A DNA stretch of 64,000 nucleotides from Clostridiales bacterium (GCA_030016385.1 JASEJN010000001.1:62001-126000); one strand, 5' to 3'; shown: positions 35,335 through 44,750, numbered from the stretch's first letter. The notes: generated by a model not told the origin, from the letters alone. Translations and numbers: made by a program.

Positions 35335-36876
35335 GTGCAAAAGAGTTATTCAAGAAGGATAGCAAGCTTTATAATTATTGCTTTTTTTCTGATGCCGGTA
35401 AAAGGTGTTTATGCTTCAGGTAGCAAATATAAAATTACACAGGATGATATGATATATTTTATAATGACGGACAGATTTTTTAACGGAGATAAATCGAATG
35501 ATGCAGATGTGGATAAAAATGACCCTTCAGCATACCACGGCGGCGATTTTCAAGGCATAATAGATAAGCTGGACTATATTAAAAGCCTGGGCTTTACAAC
35601 AATATGGATAACACCTGTTGTAAAAAACCAGCCGGGAGGTTATCACGGATACTGGACAGTGGATTTTTACAAGACTGATGAGCATTTGGGGACTATCGAC
35701 AAGTTAAAGGAACTTGTGCAAAAAGCCCATTCAAAGGATATGAAGGTTATTGTGGATCTTGTTGTAAATCACACAGGGCAGCAGCATCCGTGGGTAGACG
35801 ATCCAAAATATAAAGACTGGTTTCATGAGAATGTCGATATATCAGATTACAATGACCAGAAGTTGGTCGAAAACGGATGGCTTGCGGGATTGCCGGACTT
35901 GAACCAGGATAATCCGGAGGTTAAAAAATATTTGATAGATATGGCAAAATGGTGGATAAAAGAGACCGGCATCGATGGCTACAGGTTGGATACGATGAAG
36001 CATGTCTCGAAGAGCTTCTGGAGGGACTTTACATCAGAGATTAAAAAGGATTATCCTGATATTTATCTAATCGGTGAAGTATTTGACGGAAACATAGATT
36101 ATGTATCAGATTACCAGAATACCGGAGTAGATGGGCTTCTGGATTATCCTGCTTATTTTGCAATAACGGATGTGTTTAAAAACGGCAGTCCGGAGATGAA
36201 ACTTGAGGATGTGATAAATAAGGGTGGCAGTTATAAGAATAGATATCTGCTTGGCACATTTATAGATAATCACGATGTACCAAGGTTTATAAATGATATA
36301 GATAAGAACAGGGATGAAAAATTAAAGCAAGCTTTAGCTTTTATGATGACGTACACAGGCATTCCGATTATGTATTACGGGACGGAAATCGGGATGGATG
36401 GCGGTAAAGATCCAGACAACAGAAGGGATATGGAATGGTCCGTAAAGTCGCCGATAATGAATTACGTAAAAAAATTGTCCTCCATAAGGAAAAACAACAA
36501 ATCTTTAACGAGAGGCGATATAAAGGTTTTGGAGACAGACAGCGATATCCTGTGTTATTCGCGAAGTTTCGAAGGCAATACAATAACAGCAGCATTTAAT
36601 ACGTCGGACAGTGAAAAAGATGTAAGCATAAAAGTTTCGGAGTTAAGCATAAAAAATGGCGCCGTTTCTGATTTGCTTGATTCAGAGAGGGCAAATATCA
36701 AAGATGGCACTCTAAATTTCAAAATTGAGCCTTTAGGGGTAAGGATACTGAGTTGTAAAAGCAGCAATACGAATTATCCGATAGTAATCTTGCCTATTGC
36801 TGCTGTATCGCTGGCTGTAATTTTGCTGCTGTATATTTGCAAAATCACACTAAATAAAAGACGAACAGACAAATAA
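35335..36876 (+). CDS. Membrane-anchored extracellular alpha-amylase, GH13
   Basis: This 513-residue enzyme starts at GTG after GGGGGAGG. Residues 1-28 are a signal peptide with a likely cut after VYA. The catalytic barrel has DLVVNHTG, GYRLDTMKHV (nucleophile Asp), LIGEVFDG (acid/base Glu) and FIDNHDVPRF. The last 35 residues are a hydrophobic helix followed by KITLNKRRTDK, a membrane anchor with a basic cytoplasmic tail and no sortase motif. The enzyme therefore sits on the outer face of the membrane, where it would cut starch or glycogen close to the importer encoded in the same operon. Confidence 0.92.
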   Translation: MQKSYSRRIASFIIIAFFLMPVKGVYASGSKYKITQDDMIYFIMTDRFFNGDKSNDADVDKNDPSAYHGGDFQGIIDKLDYIKSLGFTTIWITPVVKNQPGGYHGYWTVDFYKTDEHLGTIDKLKELVQKAHSKDMKVIVDLVVNHTGQQHPWVDDPKYKDWFHENVDISDYNDQKLVENGWLAGLPDLNQDNPEVKKYLIDMAKWWIKETGIDGYRLDTMKHVSKSFWRDFTSEIKKDYPDIYLIGEVFDGNIDYVSDYQNTGVDGLLDYPAYFAITDVFKNGSPEMKLEDVINKGGSYKNRYLLGTFIDNHDVPRFINDIDKNRDEKLKQALAFMMTYTGIPIMYYGTEIGMDGGKDPDNRRDMEWSVKSPIMNYVKKLSSIRKNNKSLTRGDIKVLETDSDILCYSRSFEGNTITAAFNTSDSEKDVSIKVSELSIKNGAVSDLLDSERANIKDGTLNFKIEPLGVRILSCKSSNTNYPIVILPIAAVSLAVILLLYICKITLNKRRTDK

Positions 36877-36903
36877 AAAGTTGGATATAGGAAGTGATAG
36901 ATT

Positions 36904-37893
36904 ATGTGTGCCACATTAAAGGATGTTGCCAAAGCCGCAAATGTCTCTACCTCTACTGTTTCGAGGGTAATAGCAAATAACCCTAAAATAAGCGAAGAGA
37001 CTAAAAACAGAGTCACCGATATAATAAAAAGAATGAATTACCATCCGAATGCTATTGCGAGGAGCCTTGCAAATAAAGCTACCAGGATACTTGGCATAAT
37101 TCTTCCAAATGAAGCCGATGATTTATTTAAAAACCCATTCTTCATACAGGCGATGACCGGCATAAGCATATATGCCCAAAGCAGAGGATACTATATTATG
37201 TATGCATTCGGTAAAAGTGAAAAAGAAGAATTAAGCCATATAAAGCGCTATATTTCAAGCAGGCTTACGGATGGCATAATACTGCTTACAGCACGGCACA
37301 GCGATAAGTGCATACAATATTTAAAGGAGAAGGAATATCCGTTTGCAGTAATAGGGAGGCCGGAGGAGCCGGAAGGTGTTTTGTGGGTCGACAATGATAA
37401 CTTCCAGGCCATGTATACGGTCGTCAATTTCCTCATACAAAAGGGGCATACGGCAATAGGGTTTATAGGCGGGCCCCAGGATATGATCATGTCAAGGGAC
37501 AGGCTTAAGGGATATAAGGAGGCTTTAAGTACTAACGGCATATCCATCGATGAAAAGCTGATAGTCCAGGAGAATAATTTCACGGAGCAGTGTGGCTATG
37601 CTGCCATGAATGAAATATTGGATTATAAAATTCCCTCGGCGGTGGTCGCAATAGATGATCTGTTTACATTTGGCGCCATGAAAGCCGTAAAGGACAGAGG
37701 CATGGACAAAATCCCAATGGTAGGGTTTAATAATATACCTCTTGCCGCATATCAGCCTATACCTATTTCCTCGGTGGATATAAATGCAGAGGAGCTTGGA
37801 TATAATGCTGCACGGCTGCTCATTGAAAAGCTGGAGAATGTAAAAATGGTAACAAATCATTATATAGTTAAGACTCAGCTTATAAAAAGGTAA
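36904..37893 (+). CDS. malR: LacI-family regulator of maltodextrin genes
   Basis: This 329-residue repressor has an N-terminal helix-turn-helix TLKDVAKAANVSTSTVSRVI and hinge helix NAIARSLANKAT, followed by a periplasmic-binding-protein-like sensor domain. The hinge and recognition helix suit a site with a central CG, and two such sites (30336 and 42012) flank the maltodextrin genes, one at each divergent end. It probably represses both operons until maltose or a maltodextrin binds. It is the last gene of the rightward operon and thus falls under its own control. The gene name is by function and context. The ATG follows GGAAGTG. Confidence 0.9.
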   Translation: MCATLKDVAKAANVSTSTVSRVIANNPKISEETKNRVTDIIKRMNYHPNAIARSLANKATRILGIILPNEADDLFKNPFFIQAMTGISIYAQSRGYYIMYAFGKSEKEELSHIKRYISSRLTDGIILLTARHSDKCIQYLKEKEYPFAVIGRPEEPEGVLWVDNDNFQAMYTVVNFLIQKGHTAIGFIGGPQDMIMSRDRLKGYKEALSTNGISIDEKLIVQENNFTEQCGYAAMNEILDYKIPSAVVAIDDLFTFGAMKAVKDRGMDKIPMVGFNNIPLAAYQPIPISSVDINAEELGYNAARLLIEKLENVKMVTNHYIVKTQLIKR

Positions 37894-37941
37894 AATTGCA
37901 GGGCACGGTAGTTAGTTCAACTCTTTGTGCCCTGCAATTTT
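37892..37941 (+). terminator. Bidirectional terminator between malR and glgP
   Basis: A perfect 15-pair stem (37892-37906 with 37927-37941) with a 20-base loop has A runs on the left and T runs on the right, so it can end both convergent operons. Confidence 0.9.
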
Positions 37942-37964
37942 AGCATATTTTATATTAATGGATT

Positions 37965-39578
37965 TCAAATCTCATACATATTTTCAAAATACTCTTCAAG
38001 GGTTCTTTTTATAGAAAATTTATCCTTTGTGCTTAATATACTGCTTTTCATCATTTCAATCCATTTTGTACGGTTGCTGTAATATGTGGGTATAACTTTT
38101 TCCTGAAGCACCCTGTAAAGGGCTTTTGAATCATGCTCATAAAGTTCCGACTCATTTTCAGACTCGTATCCGCCGGCAAACTGCCAGCCGTTGATTCCGT
38201 CCTGACAGGCTTCAGGCCACCATCCGTCAAGTATGCTTAAGTTGAGTACGCCGTTCATTGCAGCTTTCATGCCTGAAGTACCGCTGGCCTCCTTGGGCCT
38301 TACAGGATTATTCAGCCATACGTCGCATCCCCTCGTAAGCATCTTTCCTATAGTCATATCGTAGTTTTCCAGGAATATAACACTTTTTGGATACTGTTTT
38401 GATATATTTACTATATCGCTTATTATTTGTTTTCCCGTATCATCCAAGGGATGGGCTTTGCCTGAGAATATCATCTGTATCTTTCCGCCATTTAAAAGGG
38501 ACCCTATCACTGAGCTGTCCTTAAATATAAGGTTGCTTCTTTTATATGGAGCCGCTCGTCTTGAAAAACCTATAAGCAGGCAGTCTGGGTTTAGCTCTAT
38601 GCCGTTTCTTTCCTTCACAAACCCTATGAGCCTGTTTTTATTTTTCATGTGTGATTCAAAAATATCTCCATTGCCTGCTGCAGCAGACAGCATATCCGGA
38701 TCTACCCATGTAGGTATGTGAATACCGTTTGTGATGCCTATGATATCAGACCTGTTTTTAACATTTGCCCACATTATGTTTGCCGTTTTCATATGAAGCT
38801 TTGATACGGCATTGGAGATTTTAGACAGCCTGAGCCCGGCGACTGTCATATTGAATGGATCGCCGCCTATTTCAACGAGTTTATCGGCTTTAAGTCCATC
38901 ATTTGCTCCCATATACAAAAGCCTGTCTATATAGTGCGATTCATTTCCTTCGATTACCGGAGTATGGGTGGTAAATACTATCCTGTTTCTGACGGATTTG
39001 AAAGCTTCCTCATAGGGGATGCCCTTTTCAATTTTTTCCCTGATAAGCTCCAGGCCGGCGAATACTGCGTGGCCTTCGTTGAAATGGTAAATATCAGGCT
39101 TTATCCCAAGGGCTCTTAATGCCCTGACGCCACCTATGCCTAAGACCATTTCCTGCGCAACTCTTTCTTCACCGAACCATCCATAGAGCTGTCCGGTGAT
39201 CCATGAGTCCTCATTTTCAGGAAGGTCCGTATCCAGAAGGTACAGAGGAGCATTGCCAAAGCAGTCCACCTTCCATACTTTGCAATAAACATCTCTCTTT
39301 CTGATGCTTACCTTTACCTTTATACCTATGTCTTTCAGAAAGTCATAGTTATAATTATGGTACTCATCATAGGGATGCCCATCCCTATCTATTTTTTGAT
39401 CAGTATATCCTTGTTTCCACTTGATGCCTATGCCGACTATGGGAAAACCATAATCTTTAGCGCCTTTTAAATAATCGCCTGCGAGTATTCCAAGTCCGCC
39501 TGCATAAATTTTGAATGAAGAATCAAGTCCGTATTCCATGGAAAAGTAAGCAACTGTGGGTAAACCATTTTTAACCAA
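37965..39578 (-). CDS. glgP: Alpha-glucan phosphorylase
   Basis: This 537-residue pyridoxal-phosphate enzyme removes terminal glucose from maltodextrin or glycogen as glucose 1-phosphate. It belongs to the short bacterial and archaeal glucan phosphorylase branch. Blocks include TVAYFSMEYGLD, the glycine loop KIYAGGLGILAGDYLKGAKD, FNEGHAVF, and the cofactor lysine in ASGTSGMKAAMNG. I start at TTG, seven bases after GGAGG. A longer reading frame would add 36 residues and run into malP, but has no ribosome binding site. It lies 82 bases after malP in the same direction, so both phosphorylases share one operon. Confidence 0.92.
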   Translation of the reverse strand: MVKNGLPTVAYFSMEYGLDSSFKIYAGGLGILAGDYLKGAKDYGFPIVGIGIKWKQGYTDQKIDRDGHPYDEYHNYNYDFLKDIGIKVKVSIRKRDVYCKVWKVDCFGNAPLYLLDTDLPENEDSWITGQLYGWFGEERVAQEMVLGIGGVRALRALGIKPDIYHFNEGHAVFAGLELIREKIEKGIPYEEAFKSVRNRIVFTTHTPVIEGNESHYIDRLLYMGANDGLKADKLVEIGGDPFNMTVAGLRLSKISNAVSKLHMKTANIMWANVKNRSDIIGITNGIHIPTWVDPDMLSAAAGNGDIFESHMKNKNRLIGFVKERNGIELNPDCLLIGFSRRAAPYKRSNLIFKDSSVIGSLLNGGKIQMIFSGKAHPLDDTGKQIISDIVNISKQYPKSVIFLENYDMTIGKMLTRGCDVWLNNPVRPKEASGTSGMKAAMNGVLNLSILDGWWPEACQDGINGWQFAGGYESENESELYEHDSKALYRVLQEKVIPTYYSNRTKWIEMMKSSILSTKDKFSIKRTLEEYFENMYEI

Positions 39579-39660
39579 TCTTATCCCTCCAAGCTTAAGG
39601 GACACTTTTGAGCAATGTACCGGATATATACCGGAGCTACATGTCCCTTTGATAATATTT

Positions 39661-41979
39661 TTATATAATATTGTTTTTCTTAACATTGACGGTTAAGATG
39701 CCATGCTGCGGCATGGCGTAAACTTTATCGAACATATTTATATTAAAGGGAGACCCCTTTTCTTGTTTTACTGTAACTTTGTGCTGATCCACGGTTATTT
39801 TAAGCAGGTGTTCCCTGAATAATATTTTAAAGGAATAACTTTTCCATCCCTCCGGCGCAAACGGATTCAGACATAATGTATTATTTTTTATCCGCATACC
39901 GCCAAATCCGTAAACTATGGCCATCCATGTGCCTGCCATGCTGGTTATGTGCAGGCCATCCTGGGTATCGTTGTTATAATTGTCAAGATCCAGCCTTGCC
40001 GTGCGAAGATACAGCTTATAAGCCTTCTTTTCATAACCTATCTCTGCTGCCATTATTGAATATATGCAAGCGGAGAGGGAAGATTCATGTACTGTTCTTG
40101 GCTCGTAAAAATCGAAATTGCGCTTCTTGGTTTCCATATCAAACCTGTCACCCAATAAAAATAATCCCATTATCACGTCCGCCTGCTTTAAAAAACATGA
40201 TCTTAATATCCTATCCCATGACCAGTGCTGGTTTATGGGCAGATCCTCCGGCGGTATGTCCGATGCAAGTCGCTGCTCTTTATCCATATATCCATCCTGT
40301 TGTTCAAATATTTCGAGTTCTTTTACATAAGGGTAGTACATATTTAAATAAATATGCTTCCATTTTTTCATCTCTTCATCCGATAAGCCAAGCTTTTTAA
40401 CTAGCATCAAATATTTTTCCGGGTATTTTCCTTTTAAAATATCGGAGACTCTTAGTGTGTATTCAATATTCCATGCCGCCATGGTGTTGGTGTACCAATT
40501 ATTATTCACATTGTTTTCATATTCGTTGGGGCCTGTAACCCCAAGTATCATGTACTTGCCCTTGGAAGGGTTGTAGGTAACTCTCGAAGCCCAAAATCTG
40601 CTTGTTTCCACAAGAACTTCAAAACCGTAGTCGACAATGTATTCTTCGTCGCCTGTATAACGAACATAATTGAATATTGCATATGATATTGCAGCATTCC
40701 TGTGTACTTCTTCGAATGTTATTTCCCATTCATTGTGGCATTCTTCGCCATTCATCGTCACCATGGGGTATAAAGCGCCGCTCAGCCCTAATTTTCTGGC
40801 ATTCTCTTTTGCCTTTCCAAGTTGATTATATCTGTACATGAGGAGATTTCTTGCTATGCTTTTTTCTCTTGTACTTAAATAGAAAGGAAGGCAAAAGGCT
40901 TCCGTATCCCAATAAGTGCTCCCTCCGTATTTTTCCCCTGTATACCCTTTAGGACCTATATTAAGTTCGGGATCATCTCCTGTATAAGTTTGATTGAGTT
41001 CAAAAATATTAAACCTTATCCCCTGAAGTGCAGCGGCATCACCTTCAATCGATATGTCGCTTTCAGTCCAGCGGTCCTCCCAGGTTCTGGAATGCTCATC
41101 AAAAAGTGTATTGAATCCTTTTTCCCGGGCTTTGGATGCCATTTTCAAAGCAGTATCTGAAAGTGTGGAAACAGCATGGTACCTGCTGCTGGCAGCGGCT
41201 ATATATTTATATAATGTAATTGTACTGCCGCTTTTTACATCGACTCCTATCCTGTTTGCAATGTATTTTTCTTTAGTGATTATATCAGTTTTGCCATCGA
41301 TGGGGGAGTTATCCAGAATCATGCTGTATGCCATTGCCGATGAAACATAGAAATCAAGCTTTTTAGTTTTCATGGTCAAATATCCTGAGCCATAACTTAC
41401 ATCCCTATCCTGCTCTTCCCAGAATTTTTCATTATAGTTAGAGTCCTCATTGGATACGTCTCCGTCTATATATGGGATGAATGTGATTTTACTGTTACAG
41501 TCAAGAGGTGTTATGCTGTAGGATATAGCCGCTGTTTCAAAATCCACGGCACTTAAAAATCTTTTTACTTCGATTTTGTATTTTTTATTCATGAAATCCG
41601 AAATGGTAAATTTCCTTAAAAGAAAGCCGTGTTTCATGTTTAGTATGCGTTTAAAATCTATAACCTTTGCCTTTGCAAGGTCTAAATCTTCGCCGTTAAT
41701 CAAAACGCCTATTCCTATAAAATTCGGTGCGTTGATTACTTTTGCAAAGTATTCGGGATAGCCTACCTTCCACCATCCGACTCTTGTTTTGTCCGGATAA
41801 TATACCCCCGCAATATATGTTCCTTTCAATGTATCGCCTGAATAATTTTCCTCAAAATTTCCCCTGATGCCCATATGGCCGTTGCCGAGGCTCATTATAC
41901 TTTCATAGAATCTATTGTTTTCGGGATGAAAACCATTTTCTACAATATTCCATTCATCTATTTCCAGGTATTGGTTCAT
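39661..41979 (-). CDS. malP: Maltose phosphorylase, GH65
   Basis: This 772-residue GH65 enzyme splits maltose with phosphate into glucose and beta-glucose 1-phosphate, which saves ATP. It has an N-terminal beta-sandwich, an (alpha/alpha)6 barrel and a C-terminal beta sheet. The catalytic acid is Glu486 in GPNEYENN, at the place known for Lactobacillus maltose phosphorylase, and NNNWYTNTMAAWN follows as in maltose-specific enzymes. MNGEECHNEWEIT is a further conserved block. Trehalose or kojibiose phosphorylase is less likely. The beta-phosphoglucomutase needed next is not in the window. The gene leads the leftward operon and is preceded by a promoter and a MalR-type operator. Confidence 0.9.
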   Translation of the reverse strand: MNQYLEIDEWNIVENGFHPENNRFYESIMSLGNGHMGIRGNFEENYSGDTLKGTYIAGVYYPDKTRVGWWKVGYPEYFAKVINAPNFIGIGVLINGEDLDLAKAKVIDFKRILNMKHGFLLRKFTISDFMNKKYKIEVKRFLSAVDFETAAISYSITPLDCNSKITFIPYIDGDVSNEDSNYNEKFWEEQDRDVSYGSGYLTMKTKKLDFYVSSAMAYSMILDNSPIDGKTDIITKEKYIANRIGVDVKSGSTITLYKYIAAASSRYHAVSTLSDTALKMASKAREKGFNTLFDEHSRTWEDRWTESDISIEGDAAALQGIRFNIFELNQTYTGDDPELNIGPKGYTGEKYGGSTYWDTEAFCLPFYLSTREKSIARNLLMYRYNQLGKAKENARKLGLSGALYPMVTMNGEECHNEWEITFEEVHRNAAISYAIFNYVRYTGDEEYIVDYGFEVLVETSRFWASRVTYNPSKGKYMILGVTGPNEYENNVNNNWYTNTMAAWNIEYTLRVSDILKGKYPEKYLMLVKKLGLSDEEMKKWKHIYLNMYYPYVKELEIFEQQDGYMDKEQRLASDIPPEDLPINQHWSWDRILRSCFLKQADVIMGLFLLGDRFDMETKKRNFDFYEPRTVHESSLSACIYSIMAAEIGYEKKAYKLYLRTARLDLDNYNNDTQDGLHITSMAGTWMAIVYGFGGMRIKNNTLCLNPFAPEGWKSYSFKILFREHLLKITVDQHKVTVKQEKGSPFNINMFDKVYAMPQHGILTVNVKKNNII

Positions 41980-42011
41980 ACTTTTTCCTCCAGTATTAAT
42001 GCAAATATAAA

Positions 42012-42088
42012 TGCAAACGATTGCACAAAATCTACAAAAAAATAAGCTTTTACAGAATAATTATAACATTAAAAATTTGTTTAATCAA
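42012..42088 (-). promoter_or_regulatory. malP promoter with MalR-type operator
   Basis: On the minus strand TTGATT (42088-42083) and TATAAT (42065-42060) are 17 bp apart. The operator, read on the plus strand as TGCAAACGATTGCA at 42012-42025, lies about 28-41 bases after the start and would block elongation. It differs in one base from the site before malE. Confidence 0.8.
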
Positions 42089-42108
42089 TTCCTGTTTTAA
42101 AACGGTTT

Positions 42109-42177
42109 TTCGATTCGTAATATGGGCTCTATGTTATTTTGAACACTCATTCCCAGATTCAAGTTTTGTAAGTTCTA
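42109..42177 (-). repeat. Dispersed promoter-upstream repeat, copy B
   Basis: Read on the minus strand this copy begins with TTAGAACTTACAAAACTTGA. It continues through TCTGGGAATGAGTG and TTCAAAATAACATAGAG and ends with CATATTACGAATCGAA. It precedes the -35 box of the malP promoter by 19 bases and points the same way as malP. It shares its 5' part with copy D and its 3' part with copy A. Confidence 0.78.
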
Positions 42178-42207
42178 AGGCCGCAGCCTTAAGAATCCAT
42201 AAACTTG

Positions 42208-42263
42208 TTCAGGGCAGAATCAAAACTCACTTAAGTTCAGGCATTGATTCTGCTTATCCTGAA
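42208..42263 (+). other. Long structured hairpin in a gene-free stretch
   Basis: TTCAGG plus GCAGAATCAA (42208-42223) pairs with TTGATTCTGC and CCTGAA (42244-42253 and 42258-42263), giving 16 pairs with a four-base bulge. The 20-base loop contains the self-complementary ACTTAAGT. A second, shorter hairpin lies at about 42172-42197. The stretch 42178-42336 holds no gene; it may belong to a small RNA or an element remnant linked to repeat copy B. Confidence 0.5.
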
Positions 42264-42336
42264 GCTAAAGTTAACAGACTCTAAAGACTTTCAGCTAATT
42301 GCTATTTCCATAATGTTCTTCAAATATATATCCACT

Positions 42337-43104
42337 TTATATTACCTGCTTTAGCGATACATAGGCGGTGGTCTTTATGATATCCCTTGCTTTTGAATCC
42401 GGTATGCCTTTTGAAATAAGGGCATTATAGATATCTGTCGTGTTTATGATTTCATCGATTGTTTTTGGAAGATTCTCCTCGATATTTGCGGAAGATAACT
42501 TTCCGGTTATTTCTTTAATTATATGCTCGGCTATTGAGGTTACAGCCAATCGTGATTCGTATAATGATATACCATATGTGTTTAAGATTACAAATACATC
42601 TGTAGTATTTTCAACTATTTTAAGCACCCTGTCTACTGCAGGGTCAATTGAATTTTTTACTTTCATGTTTTTCAGCACAAAAATAATGAGTTTGAGAAGT
42701 ATGCCTCTTAAGACGCATACAGGAACTCCGAAAGTCAAAAATATGCGCTGGAATATAGGTTTCCTTGACAGTAAAGTGGCAAGCAATTTTTCCGCGTACC
42801 TTTCTGCAGGTTCGGAAGGATGTTCAGACATATTTGCATTTTTTAAAACATAGCCTATTACCGATTTTAAAATCCGTCTTACAAAGAATTTGGGCATTCT
42901 GTATCTTGAAAGCTCTGTAAAGCTTTCGGACGATTCCGATTCGAAAAGCGAAAGAAGCCTTGCCGTATCGCAGGATAGCTGCCTCGTCATTTGATCACCT
43001 GAATTACCGAATTCATCGAATTCAGCCATTGGAGGCATATATGGTATCATATAAATTACAGGACAGAATGTATGAATGTAATATTTATAATTGTTGATAG
43101 ACAA
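42337..43104 (-). CDS. Protein of unknown function
   Basis: This protein of about 255 residues starts at a TTG seven bases after GGGAGG; another TTG five codons upstream overlaps that site. The N-terminal 30 residues are rich in Tyr, Pro and Met (YMIPYMPPMAEFDEF). The middle has one moderately hydrophobic stretch (about 125-150, VPVCVLRGILLKLIIFVLKN), and the rest is helical and polar. I recognise no domain or active-site motif. It stands alone between the malP leader region and ktrB, which is transcribed the other way. The good ribosome binding site and normal composition suggest a real gene. Confidence 0.6.
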   Translation of the reverse strand: MSINNYKYYIHTFCPVIYMIPYMPPMAEFDEFGNSGDQMTRQLSCDTARLLSLFESESSESFTELSRYRMPKFFVRRILKSVIGYVLKNANMSEHPSEPAERYAEKLLATLLSRKPIFQRIFLTFGVPVCVLRGILLKLIIFVLKNMKVKNSIDPAVDRVLKIVENTTDVFVILNTYGISLYESRLAVTSIAEHIIKEITGKLSSANIEENLPKTIDEIINTTDIYNALISKGIPDSKARDIIKTTAYVSLKQVI

Positions 43105-43280
43105 AGTATTTCCTCCCAAATCAAACTACCATTTTTATAATATGCCCCTTGATTTTATATGTTACCGGTGATTGATGCGAAAACAACGGGCTTTTTCTTA
43201 GCTTCTTGATGTACCCTGCCCATTAGCAGCTGAAGTAATATTCATTAAATATAGAATATACATTAAATTGCAATAATGTA

Positions 43281-43308
43281 TTGACTGTAAAATTTAAAAG
43301 AATATAAT
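43281..43308 (+). promoter_or_regulatory. Sigma-A promoter of ktrBA
   Basis: TTGACT at 43281-43286 and TATAAT at 43303-43308 are 16 bp apart, about 85 bases before ktrB. I looked for a c-di-AMP riboswitch, common before potassium transporter genes, and did not find its conserved blocks. Confidence 0.65.
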
Positions 43309-43393
43309 ATTAATTATCACTCATGGATAAGCTTTGCTTCTATGGGAATCTATTTTGGTTTTTTATGTAGAATAATTAATTGGATGTGGGGAT

Positions 43394-44737
43394 ATGCAGA
43401 TCGAATTAAATTCTAAAAGAAGATTAAAACCTGTGCAGATTTTAGCTATTGGCTTTGCGTTAGTCATTCTTTCAGGAGCGGTGCTTCTTTCACTGCCGAT
43501 TTCGTCCAACGGCGGGAGGCTTACGCCGTTTGTGGACTGCTTGTTTGTCGCGACATCCGCAGTTTGTGTTACAGGACTCGTAACTGTGGATACATATACG
43601 AACTGGAATTATTTTGGCAGGACAGTCATTATGATCCTCATACAGATAGGCGGGCTTGGCTTCATGTCGTTTGCAACCCTGATAGCATTATTCTTGAAGA
43701 AAAGGATAACTCTTCATGAAAGGCTTGTTATGCAGGAAGCCATGAATACATTTACACTGCAAGGCGTCGTAAGGCTTATTAAGAGTGTGCTGATTTTTAC
43801 TTTTGTTGTTGAATCATGCGGCGCCATATTGTTGTCGACACAGTTTGTTCCGGTTTATGGATTTTTAAAGGGTATATATTATGGGTTATTTCATTCGGTA
43901 TCGGCTTTTTGTAATGCCGGTTTTGATATAATAGGAAACTTTAGAAGCCTTACGCCATATGCAGAAAATTCCGTTATTATCATCACGATTGCTTCGCTTA
44001 TAGTAATCGGCGGCCTTGGGTTTTCCGTTTGGAAAGAGCTGTTCCATTATAGAAAAGAAAGGAAGCTTTCGCTGCATTCCAAGCTTGCAATAACTATGAC
44101 AGCGATATTGATATTTGGCGGAGCATTCCTGATGTTCATATTTGAGATGAGCAATACTAAAACTATTGCCAATATGCCTGTAGGGGGGAAGGTATTGTCT
44201 TCATTTTTTGCTGCTGTTACTCCTAGGACTGCAGGATTCAACTCAATATCCACTTCCGGGATGACTCCTGCCGGAAGATTTCTGACGATAATTCTCATGT
44301 TTATAGGGGGGTCTCCAGGGTCAACAGCAGGAGGTATTAAAACGACAACTTTCGGAGTGCTTATTATGACAATTATTGCTGCTATAAAGGGAAGAGAGGA
44401 TACGGTGGTATTCAAGAATAAAGTAGGAGATGATACTATAAAAAAGGCTGCTGTAGTTGCGACGCTTGGCATCGTCCTTGTTCTAACCGTATCAATGGTA
44501 TTATCCATTACTGAAGTTGGAGCTTCTCTTGAAGATATTTTATATGAAGTCACGTCGGCTTTCGGGACCGTCGGTTTAACGTTAGGTTTGACTCCCAAGC
44601 TTACTGTGATAGGCAAACTGCTAATTTCATTTACCATGTTCTGCGGCAGGGTGGGCGTTATTACACTGGGCCTGGCTATAGCTCAAAAGGCTAATAATAT
44701 GATCCATTATCCTGAAGGGAAAATATTAATCGGATAG
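43394..44737 (+). CDS. ktrB: Potassium uptake membrane subunit, TrkH/KtrB family
   Basis: This 447-residue integral membrane protein has four M1-P-M2 repeats that form the potassium pore. The filter regions can be seen as TSAVCVTGLVTVDT, SAFCNAGFD, TPRTAGFNS and SAFGTVGLTLG, each with its conserved Gly. Length and lack of long N-terminal extra helices fit KtrB rather than TrkH. It forms a dimer controlled by the cytosolic ring of KtrA, whose gene begins 13 bases after its stop. The transport is probably sodium-linked. The ATG follows a modest GGGGA. Confidence 0.93.
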   Translation: MQIELNSKRRLKPVQILAIGFALVILSGAVLLSLPISSNGGRLTPFVDCLFVATSAVCVTGLVTVDTYTNWNYFGRTVIMILIQIGGLGFMSFATLIALFLKKRITLHERLVMQEAMNTFTLQGVVRLIKSVLIFTFVVESCGAILLSTQFVPVYGFLKGIYYGLFHSVSAFCNAGFDIIGNFRSLTPYAENSVIIITIASLIVIGGLGFSVWKELFHYRKERKLSLHSKLAITMTAILIFGGAFLMFIFEMSNTKTIANMPVGGKVLSSFFAAVTPRTAGFNSISTSGMTPAGRFLTIILMFIGGSPGSTAGGIKTTTFGVLIMTIIAAIKGREDTVVFKNKVGDDTIKKAAVVATLGIVLVLTVSMVLSITEVGASLEDILYEVTSAFGTVGLTLGLTPKLTVIGKLLISFTMFCGRVGVITLGLAIAQKANNMIHYPEGKILIG

Positions 44738-44750
44738 GGGGGTATTTCTC

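Noticed and set aside
39579..39686. A 36-residue extension of glucan phosphorylase that overlaps malP
   Set aside because: The family begins near TVAYFSMEYG, and a TTG with GGAGG seven bases upstream gives that start.
43105..43393. c-di-AMP riboswitch before ktrBA
   Set aside because: None of the conserved blocks I know from the ydaO class could be found; only a promoter and an A/T-rich leader are visible.
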